NCBI GenBank assembly: GCA_034521715.1
Contig: JAXHLY010000003.1
Coordinates: 372,001-436,000, forward strand
Reading direction: 5' to 3'
DNA length: 64,000 bases
Origin: Methylohalomonas sp034521715
Lineage (GTDB): Bacteria > Pseudomonadota > Gammaproteobacteria > Methylohalomonadales > Methylohalomonadaceae
Made by a program: the position numbers and the translations under genes. This document shows positions 55,767 to 63,595 of the stretch, piece by piece. Under the pieces are notes generated by a model. That model saw nothing but the letters and a program-made list of their open reading frames with translations. It had not been told where the DNA came from and made no database searches. The first letter of the stretch is position 1; every line of letters starts with the position of its first letter.

Positions 55767-56096
55767 ATGAGAACAGTCAACAACTGGCGGCAGAAGCTGG
55801 CGGCGCCGATCACGACGGAGACGACGACGATCACGCTGGACGCCGGCCGCGAGCACCTCGGCGATTTCGTGGCCGACGGGCCGCTGCTGCTGACGCTGTC
55901 GAACATCGCCGGCGCCATCGAGATCCTGCGCGCCACGGGCCACGGCGGTAGCGCCGAGCAGATCACGGTCGAGCGGGCGGTGGAGGACTTCGACCGCTTC
56001 CCGCCGCGTGCCTGGCCGGCCGGGACCATCATCGAGGCCCGCATCACCGCCGGCATGTGGCAGGCGGTGCAGGACGCGCTCGACAGCACGGCCTGA
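55767..56096 (+). CDS. hypothetical tail protein
   Basis: 109 residues, intact. MRTVNNWRQKLAAPITTETT, TITLDAGREHLGDFVADGPL, SNIAGAIEILRATGHGG, FPPRAWPAGTIIEARITAGM. Beta-rich, resembling small fibre or baseplate proteins that precede tail fibres. It is followed by a palindrome copy and a strong terminator, so it ends a transcription unit. Confidence 0.7.
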   Translation: MRTVNNWRQKLAAPITTETTTITLDAGREHLGDFVADGPLLLTLSNIAGAIEILRATGHGGSAEQITVERAVEDFDRFPPRAWPAGTIIEARITAGMWQAVQDALDSTA

Positions 56097-56109
56097 CCGG
56101 CAGCAGCCC

Positions 56110-56126
56110 CGGTTCCCGGGAAACCG
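56110..56126. promoter_or_regulatory. palindrome site 6 (one base short)
   Basis: CGGTTCCCGGGAAACCG, the palindrome with one T missing from the left arm. It lies directly before the terminator and 58 bp before the next gene. Confidence 0.65.
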
Positions 56127-56144
56127 TTCCGACATATCAACCCA

Positions 56145-56166
56145 GCCCGGCCGCGCCGGGCTTTTT
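56145..56166 (+). terminator. Rho-independent terminator
   Basis: Stem GCCCGGC-CGC-GCCGGGC followed by TTTTT. It lies between the genes ending at 56096 and beginning at 56185. Confidence 0.88.
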
Positions 56167-56184
56167 CATCCCGGAGGATTCGAC

Positions 56185-56736
56185 ATGGCACATTCAGGTG
56201 CAACCCATACCCTGGCCAACCGCTGGCTGGACGCGCTGGCGCGCGGCATCGCCTTCACCCTACCGACGGAGCTGTACGTCGCGCTGATCCGCCAGGACGG
56301 CACCGAGGTCGCCGCCGGCGACTACGCGCGCGTCCAGCTCGACCCGAGCGAGTCGAACTGGCTCGGCACCGGCGGCGAGAACAGCGGCGCCTCGGCCGGC
56401 GAGGGCGAGGCCGGCAGCGCGGAGTACGTCGAGGTGGTCAACGGCGTGCAGATAGACTTCGGCCAGGCCAGCAGCAACTGGTCGAGCAGCGACAACCCGG
56501 TCGATCACTTCGACCTGTTCGACAACGCCGGCAACTGGCTGTGCCGCGGCAACCTGACCGACGCCAAGGTGATCAACAACGGCGACCCGGTGTATTTCGA
56601 ATCCGGCGAGCTGTTCCTGCGCTTCCCGATCGTGAACCCGGCCGAAGCGTCGACGCTGATCACTGTGGGAGCGGACTGTGTCCGCGATTCATTCATTCGC
56701 GGATGTGATCCGCTCCCACGGGGAGATGATGCATGA
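56185..56736 (+). CDS. tail fibre-type protein with REP at its 3' end
   Basis: ATG 56185 after CCGGAGGATTCGAC, a strong ribosome-binding site. MAHSGATHTLANRWLDALAR, FTLPTELYVALIRQDGTEVA, then IDFGQASSNWSSSDNPVDHF, LFDNAGNWLCRGNLTDAKV. This is the pattern of small phage minor tail/fibre proteins. The natural C-terminus after FLRFPIVNPAEASTLIT is replaced by residues encoded by a REP inverted repeat (VGADCVRDSFIRGC), so the element has fused into the gene. The next gene starts inside its stop. Confidence 0.72.
   Translation: MAHSGATHTLANRWLDALARGIAFTLPTELYVALIRQDGTEVAAGDYARVQLDPSESNWLGTGGENSGASAGEGEAGSAEYVEVVNGVQIDFGQASSNWSSSDNPVDHFDLFDNAGNWLCRGNLTDAKVINNGDPVYFESGELFLRFPIVNPAEASTLITVGADCVRDSFIRGCDPLPRGDDA
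56665..56719. repeat. complete REP-like inverted repeat
   Basis: Left arm GTGGGAGCGGACTGTGTCCG, right arm CGGATGTGATCCGCTCCCAC, separated by about 15 bases with ATTCATTCATTC. It is read as coding sequence at the end of the preceding fibre gene. Its left arm equals the half-element at 55700-55723. It differs in sequence from the two REP-like copies in the phosphonate region. Confidence 0.88.
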
Positions 56737-57603
56737 CCCTAGACGTACTGCACCGCGCCGCGCAGGAAGTGACGCCGGGGTATTCGATACATCTGGCGAT
56801 ACGGGCTGGACCTTCCCGGCAATTCGCAGAACAATTCGTCATTGTCGAATGGCTGTGCCGCCTTTGGGCCAATCTCGGGCAACTGGAGCAACGTCGGTAA
56901 CATCCTGGCCAACGACGGGGCCAACGCCACTAAGGATACGAGCGGTGACAATGGCTCTGCGTGGCTGAGAAGCTACGATTACGGACTCGATATTCCGGAC
57001 GGGGAGCCGATCACGCGCATTGAGGCCAAGTCGGAAATGGCGCATAGCGGCGACGGCGCTGTTGCCACCGGATTTTGCTTTACAGGCCCGAGCGGCCAAC
57101 CGCCGAGCAGCGGCGCCACACTGAACTGTTTTCAGGAAAGTGGCAGCTTCAGTATGCAGGAATTTGTTTATGGAATTGATATCGACGGCGAAGTGGTCGC
57201 GTCCGATGTGGAGAACTCCGGTTTCGGTGTAACGACACAGCGCCAGCAAGTGTTCGCCTCCGGTACCGTGTCCGTCGACTTCCACCAGGTTCGCGTCTTT
57301 TATGGGCAGGTGATCGACGTGTTCTATCTGGACGGCGCCGCGGTCGAGGGGGAACGCACACTGGTCGCCGCCGGCGCCGTCGACGGTACGGAGTATCCGT
57401 ACCGTGTTGATGAGGACGGCGTCGGCTGGGAAGTGACGCGGGGCGTGTTTGCCGATAACGCGGGGAACCCCTACATAACCCGGCCGGATACACCCAGTGC
57501 CAGCAGCAATGCCGGCGGCCAGGTCGCGTTCAGCACGCCTGTCTTGAGGGTCGACCTGATTGGCGGACTCAGTGCTCTCAAGGAATGTTTCGGGGTGGCA
57601 TGA
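56733..57603 (+). CDS. tail fibre protein A (frameshifted)
   Basis: ATG 56733 (MTLDVLHRAAQEVTPG), overlapping the previous stop. After a frame change at about 56780 the sequence is FDTSGDTGWTFPGNSQNNSS and LSNGCAAFGPISGNWSNVGN, then WLRSYDYGLDIPDGEPITRI, a beta-sandwich-like part. The C-terminus carries a module EYPYRVDEDGVGWEVTRGVF ... NAGGQVAFSTP that recurs twice in the next fibre gene. About 285 residues. Its TGA overlaps the ATG of the glycosyltransferase. Confidence 0.68.
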
Positions 57604-58372
57604 TGGAGATAAGTAACGCCGAAATGAAACAGCGCCGGATCATGGTGGCGACCCCGATGTTCGGCGGGCAGTGCTGTACGGAATACCAGAACGCCATATC
57701 CAGCCTGATATATCTGTGCGCCGTGAATGGCCTGCCGCTGCAGACCCGCTGTGTCGGCAATGATGGTCTCATCACCGCGCCCGCAACATTCTGGCCGACC
57801 AGTTCATGCGATCGGATGCCACGCACTTGATGTTTATTGACAGCGACATCGCCTTTACTGCGCAGGACGTGCTTAACCTGGCCGCGCTGGCCGCGCCCGA
57901 CAGTGAATATGCGATTGTGTGCGGGGCCTATCCCAAGAAACGGATCGCATGGGACCAGCTATGGCGTGCTATAGAAAATGGACTGGTGAACAGCGCCGAT
58001 GATCTGCAACGCTATGCTGGCGATTTCGCGCTAAACACGACTGCCGGTGAATTACCGGACAGGGGATACCCGCTGCGGGTCCGCGAGGCCGCGACCGGGT
58101 TCATGATGATCCGGCGCGAAGTATTCGAAAGAATGCGCGAAGCCTTTCCCGATCTCGCCTGCAAGATTATGGGCGGCGGCAGTATCACGGCGTTTTTCGA
58201 TTCACGCATCGACCCGGACACGAACGAGCTTCTGCCGGAGGATTATTCATTTTGCCGCCGCGCCTCGGCTCTGGGTTTCCAGACCTGGATCTGTCCCTGG
58301 ATCCGTCTTCAGCACATCGGCACTTATGTTTTCGATGGTGATTTATTGAGCGTACTAGGAGTGCAGGAATAA
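57603..58372 (+). CDS. phage-encoded glycosyltransferase, GT-A type (one frameshift)
   Basis: ATG 57603 overlaps the previous stop. MEISNAEMKQRRIMVATPMF, then LQTRCVGNDGLI; after a shift at about 57770, RARNILADQFMRSDATHLMF and IDSDIAFTAQDVLNLAAL with the DxD motif, YAIVCGAYPKK, TGFMMIRREVFERMREAFPD, and PEDYSFCRRASALGFQTWI with the late acidic motif. The GT-A features are complete, about 255 residues. It sits between two fibre genes, so it may glycosylate the fibre or modify the host receptor; neither is shown. GC content is lower than in flanking genes. Confidence 0.82.
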
Positions 58373-60367
58373 TGGTGCTCGGCGAACCTTTAAACGCCGC
58401 GGCACAGGCTGTCACGCTGTCCGGCGGCAACATCCAGTTCGATGGCGCGGCGGTCGACGGCCACCAGACGTTCGCCAGCGCGGGCGCGAATCAGGTCATA
58501 CCCGCGGACGTGCAGCACATAGGTACCACCAGCAATACGTCAACAAAGTCGTCCTACACCTTTACTGGTGTTAATGCCGGTACTCCCGCGACGGATCGGC
58601 TGGTCGTGGTCGTGGTCCACGTAGAAAAAACCGGGGGGTCGGCGTTCAGTCTGTAAACATCAACGGCAGTGCGGCCACCCTAATCGTCCAGTCGGGCGGC
58701 AACGCCCAAGTCGTACTGGCACATCTACTCGTACCAGACGGTAATACCGTGGACGTGGACGTGACGCTCGACGCTGACGCTCGACGCTGCTTGATCGGCG
58801 TCTGGCGTGTCACCGGGCAGGGGGCTGCCGTCCCGGATGATTCGGACTCGGCTGGCGCGGCCAGTGGCACGGGCCTGACGCTGACGGTGGACGTACCGGA
58901 GGGTGCGGTGGTCGTCGCGGGGCAGTCGAACGGCGAAGGCGGCAACACCATATCGTGGTCCGGCGGTGCAGAACAGTATAACGTCGCACTGGATAACAAC
59001 TCACAGTTCAGCGGTGCCCACGTCGAACCGGCTGCGAGCGACCGTACCGGCCACGAAATCACGACCAGTCACGCTTCGGATACTGAAGGCATTGCCGCCG
59101 TTGCCGCCGTTTGGAATCCGGCCCCGCCGGAGTACCACGTCGAGCTGCGGGACGACGACGACAACTGGGAGCTGCTGCGGATCGGGTACGAGCAGGGCAG
59201 CCCCGACAGCGCCGCCCGGCCGGCGCCGCTGGCCTCGAGCAACGGCGGCAACGCGGTGTCGTTCAGCGGTGGCGTCGAGGCGTTTTATGTGCTGCCGGGA
59301 CTAAAGGGTGAGCTGCAAAACCTGTTGCAGTTTGACGCGAATCCCTACGCACTGAGCTTTGACGGTACGAATGATTATGTTGATGTAGGTTCATTCGGGT
59401 CTTTCCATTTAGTGGAGGAATAGTTTTACTTTTGAGGCTTATGTATTGGTATCCGAATTTCCTGGATCACAAGGTTCCTCGGATTCTCACATCATATTTT
59501 CAGCTAGAGGCGATTATGACGTTTTGATCCATATGGGGGATAGCGCCCCTGTTGATGAACTATCTTTTAGAGCAAACTTTGGCACCAGTGGATGGACCAC
59601 AATCCTTCTGTCAGGGGTAGTATCGCTTAATACTTGGTATCAATTAGCGATAACCTATAATCCTTCTTCCGGTTATATTATGTACCTTGATGGAAATCAA
59701 GTTGATACAAGCGCAATGACTGAGAATATTGATGCGGCATCTTTCAGTAACTTTATTGCTGCTATGGGTAATTCAGAGGCCAGAGAGATTCTGGAATGGT
59801 AAATTAGATGAAATTCGTATATGGGACACGGTTAGAACCCAGCAGCAGATTCAGGACAACATGAATCGGCGTCTCATAGGTAATGAGACTGGTCTTATTG
59901 GCTACTGGCGCTTTGACGAAGGCTCGGGCATAACGGCAGGAGATGATTCTGGTAGTAATAATGATGGCACGATCAATGGCGCGACGTGGTTAACGGACAC
60001 ACCTATTCTCGATCTATCTTTAGGTATTCCTGACATCCTCCACCGCGCCGGTCAGATAGGGTCCATCAACGCGGGCAACGACACGGTGACGCTGGCCGGT
60101 TCGGCGCTGTCCGGCCACGACACGTTTGCTGTCGCCGGCGCGGCGGATACGGTTGACTATCCGGTGAGCGTCGAGCAGGGCGACGACTGGATATACTGCC
60201 GGGGCACGTTCAACACTGGTTCGCCGAACACCGTATCGCTGGGCACGGTACTGGCGTCCAGCAACAGCGACGATCCGGTGGACTTCGACGAGGGTTCGCC
60301 GGTGCGCGTGCGCTGCGTGATACCAGGGATCCAGTCCGAGCTGACGGCGCTGTTCGAGCCCGCGTGA
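58372..60367 (+). CDS. tail fibre protein B with LamG domain (frameshifted)
   Basis: ATG 58372 at the end of the glycosyltransferase gene. First part: LNAAAQAVTLSGGNIQFDGA and RLVVVVVHVEKTGG; after a shift at about 58650, VVLAHLLVPDGNTVDVDVTL and CLIGVWRVTG. A module YHVELRDDDDNWELLRIGYE ... VLPGLKGELQNLLQF is followed by a LamG/concanavalin domain (59340-59985): YALSFDGTNDYVDVGSFGSF, LNTWYQLAITYNPSSGYIMY, KLDEIRIWDTVRTQQQIQDN, GLIGYWRFDEGSG. It ends with a second module, DYPVSVEQGDDWIYCRGTFN ... VIPGIQSELTALFEPA. About 660 residues, at least three shifts. The LamG part is much more AT-rich than the rest. Confidence 0.8.
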
Positions 60368-60470
60368 TGCCGGCCGCGCCCTGGCCGCTGTGTGTTCCAT
60401 TCGATGTTTCCTTCCATTCCCGCGCGTGCCGGGATGACAGTCAACTGACAGTCGACTGACGGAGCGATTA

Positions 60471-63069
60471 CTGAGTCTCGGTTCCTACGCCTGGGGCACC
60501 AAGGCCCTCGGCGGGCCGCCCGTCGACCAGGATGTGCAGCTCGCCGGCGGCGCGGTGTTCGAGTTCACCGCCGGGGCGCCGCTGACGGTCGAGAAGCCGC
60601 TCGCCGGCGGCGCGGTGTTCGAGTTCGACGCCGGCGCGACGCTGAATGCGGATATCCAGCTCGCCGGCGGCGTGACGTTCGAGTTCACCACCGGCGCGGA
60701 CCTGGGCGTGGACAAGGCGCTGACCGGCGGCGCGGTGTTCGGGTTCACGGCCGCGGCGCTGCTGGACGTGGACAAGGCCATGACCGGCGGGTCGGTGTTC
60801 GAGTTCACGGCCGGCGGCACTCTGGTCGCGGACGCGGTACTGGCCGGTGGGGCGGTGTTCGAGTTCGCGCCGGGCGCCGGGCTGACGGTCGAGAAGCGGC
60901 TGGCAGGCGGGGCGACGTTCGGGTTCACGTCCGGCGGCTCGATCAAGGACCCGCGGCTGGCGGGCGGTGCGACGTTCGGGTTCACGGCCGCGGCCATCCT
61001 GGCGGTGGCGCAGCGGCTGGCGGGCGGGGCGACGTTCCAGTTCGGCAGCGGCGGCGACCTGGAGGCCGACGCGCGGCTGACCGGCGGCGCGGTGTTCGGG
61101 TTCACGGCCGGCGCACCGCTGACGGTGCTGAAATACGTCAACTGGCCGGTGACGCCGGGCGCGGTCAACGGCGCGGCGGTGAATGCGCATGCGGTCAACG
61201 GCGACGGCATCAGCGCCGAGCGGCTGGCGGTGCCGGTGCGGCAGGTGCTGTACGGCGAGCACCGGCTGGCGGTGCCGATCCAGCAGCTGGTGTACGCGAG
61301 CGAGCCGGACTTCAATGCCGCGTCGCTGTACTGGTCGGCGCAGGTGTTCCTCGGCGGCGAGGATATCTCGGCGCGGCTGGTGGGCACGGTGGACATCGCG
61401 GCCGAGGAGGGCATGGCGCGCACGGCGGTGTTCCGCTGGCACCCGGAGCCGGGCGTGGTGGACCCGTCGGCGTGGCAGGACCTGGACGTGAGCATCGATT
61501 ACCGGCTGCTGTCGGCCGCCGGCGCGCCGCTGTGGATCGGGCGGCTGTTCAGCGGCCGGGTCGAGCGGCCGGAATACCGGGTGCTGGACGGCGAGCTGAC
61601 CATGCACTGCTCGGACCAGATGCAGCGGCTGATCGACGGCCTCGGCGCGGCCGGCCTGGAGGCGCTGTCGCCGGACGCGATCGAGGCCGAGCGGCTGCTG
61701 GACAACCAGGCCAACCCGGGCGGCTGGGAGCGGCTGCAGAACCGTCTGGCGACGCTGGCCGGCGACGCCGACCTGGACGCCTTCCGCCAGCCGCGGTTCA
61801 CGCCCTGGGCGGCGAAGGCGGGCGCGGACTTCACGTTCGACGACGACTCGGCGATCGACGAGTCGTATCTCATCGACCTGACGCCGGCGCGCGACGTGCT
61901 GAATGAGATCGATATCGAGTTCAGCTACGGCTACCAGCGGCTGAAGGAACGCGAGCTGGATATCGGCTGGACGTTCCCCGGCGACGTGTGCGATTTCCTG
62001 ACCGAGCCGCGGTCGCTGCCGACCCGGCAGATGGTGCGCGACGCGCTGTCGCGGTCGGGCTGGATCGTCAAGGCGCTGAGTTTCGAGCCGCTGCCGCCGA
62101 ACGGCGAGTACAACTGCGGCGGCACGACGCCGATCAGTTCCTGGCCTCGGCGCAGGTGCGGGCGCAGAAGATATTCGGTTACAGCGCCATCGTTGCCAAG
62201 CGCTACGCGCAGCCGATCACCGAGCAATACGGCCTGCGGCTGCTGGCGCCGCAGTCGGCGGCCGGCATCGGCACGCGGCCGGATTCGCGGCGGCAGGGTT
62301 TCCGGGCGCCGTACGACACCACCGAGTGGACCGAGTCGCAGGCGCCGGAGGACATCCAGACCGGCGTCATCCGGGTCGGCCAGACGGCGGACCTGGCGCG
62401 CGACCGCGACGACATCCCGGGTTACGACCGGGCCGCCGCGGACACGACCATGCGGGCGCTTGTCGCCCGCGCCCGGCGCGACATTCTCGACGCGCACCGG
62501 CGCAACTCGGCAGCCTGGGACACGGTGTGCCGGCCGGACCTGGACCTGACGCACACGCTGCGGCTGGCCGCGGCGCAGCTGCGCGCACAGGGCAAGGCGC
62601 GGCGGCTGGAGTGGCGGCTGGAGGTGATCTCGGGCGAGGCCGTGACCTCGGTGCAGATCGCGCTGTCGCGCCGCTACGGCAGCCAGGCGGCGCGCGACAC
62701 CGAGGTGGCCATCCCGGCGGTACCGGCGGCGGCGCAGCTGCCGCCGGCTGGCAGCGTGCTGAGTACGGCGCAGAATTCGCAGTACGGCGCGCGCGAACTG
62801 CTGGGCGAGGAGACCCGCCGTTCGACGAGAACGAGCAGGGTTACGCGGGCAACTACGGCGTGCGCGTCGGGGTCATCGACAGCGAGGACGAGCCGTTCAC
62901 CGACGAGGAGGGCGAGCCGGTGAGCGAGAACACGACGCTGTACCCGGAACGCCAGCTGGTGCGCACGCCGCCGATCGAGGACAGCGACATGGCCGAGCTG
63001 ACGGTCGAGACCGGCACCGACCTGCTGGTCGAGATCCCGGACGACGAGCTGGAAGTGACGAACATCTGA
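60471..63069 (+). CDS. large tail protein with ten-fold 20-residue repeat (frameshifted)
   Basis: About 865 residues. No ATG, GTG or TTG lies before the first domain; CTG 60471 (SLGSYAWGTKALGG) has GGAG six bases upstream and is the likely start. Residues 24-222 are ten tandem units such as LAGGAVFEFTAGAPLTVEKP. The main part follows: VNWPVTPGAVNGAAVNAHAV, FLGGEDISARLVGTVDIAAE, YRLLSAAGAPLWIGRLFSGR, MQRLIDGLGAAGLEALSPDA, DEIDIEFSYGY-like repeats of baseplate hub proteins. After a shift at about 62130: VRAQKIFGYSAIVAKRYAQP; after another at about 62812: NEQGYAGNYGVRVGVIDSED. Likely a tail-tip or central fibre protein. Confidence 0.78.
60540..61136. repeat. ten tandem 60-bp coding repeats
   Basis: Units begin at 60540, 60600, 60660, 60720, 60780, 60840, 60900, 60957, 61017 and 61077; one unit is 57 bp. 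Each encodes L(A/T)GG(A/V)xFxF(T)xGxxLxxxK. Units differ from each other at 15-40 percent of positions, so the array is old, unlike the perfect heptamer array at 23.6 kb. Likely a beta-roll or beta-helix stalk. Confidence 0.95.
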
Positions 63070-63071
63070 CC

Positions 63072-63263
63072 ATGACCATCCGGACGCAGGGCGACTTCGA
63101 GATTACCTGCGCGCAGACGGAATTCGGCGAGCGGCGCGTGCTGTACAGCCACCGGCGGGTGAAGCTGACGATCACGGATCACTGCGTGACGGTGCGCGAC
63201 ACGCGCGGCCGGTTCGTCGGCGCATACCGGTTCTGGACCGACATCCGCCGGCTAAAGCAATAA
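63072..63263 (+). CDS. small hypothetical tail-region protein
   Basis: 63 residues, intact, 2 bp after the previous stop. MTIRTQGDFEITCAQTEFGE, RRVLYSHRRVKLTITDHCVT, VRDTRGRFVGAYRFWTDIRR. Compact beta-rich protein with no recognised family. Translationally linked to the large tail protein. Confidence 0.68.
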   Translation: MTIRTQGDFEITCAQTEFGERRVLYSHRRVKLTITDHCVTVRDTRGRFVGAYRFWTDIRRLKQ

Positions 63264-63285
63264 CAGAGAACGGGAGACGGCAACC

Positions 63286-63595
63286 ATGACGGACACGAGG
63301 ATCGGCAGCATCGGCATCATCGGCCACGGCTGGCTGGGCCGGGCGATGGAACGCACCTTCCCGTGGGCGCGGATCTACGATGCCGGGCGCGACAATAAGG
63401 ACCCGCGGTTCGACCTGTGGTTCACGTTCATCTACCCGGACGCGCGCGGCTGCAATTCGAAGTGTATCGCCGAAGGATGTCCACGCCTGGCTGGCCTGGG
63501 CCGAGAGCAGCGGCTTCGATCCGGCGCTGACCCGGGCGCTGCTGGGTTTCAATGCGCAGCGATACCTGCGCGGCCGTGACGAGGCGGCGGCATGA
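63286..63595 (+). CDS. small hypothetical protein (frameshifted)
   Basis: ATG 63286 preceded by GGGAGACGGCAACC. MTDTRIGSIGIIGHGWLGRA, MERTFPWARIYDAGRDN, DPRFDLWFTFIYPDARG; after a shift at about 63450, SPKDVHAWLAWAESSGFDPA and LTRALLGFNAQRYLRGRDEA. About 103 residues. GHGWLGRA looks like a Rossmann turn but the protein is too short for that fold. No family recognised. Confidence 0.55.

Noticed and set aside
60468..61607. Long minus-strand open frame opposite the repeat-containing tail protein
   Set aside because: It mirrors the 60-bp repeats and the GC-rich codons of the plus-strand gene and has no start signal or family resemblance.
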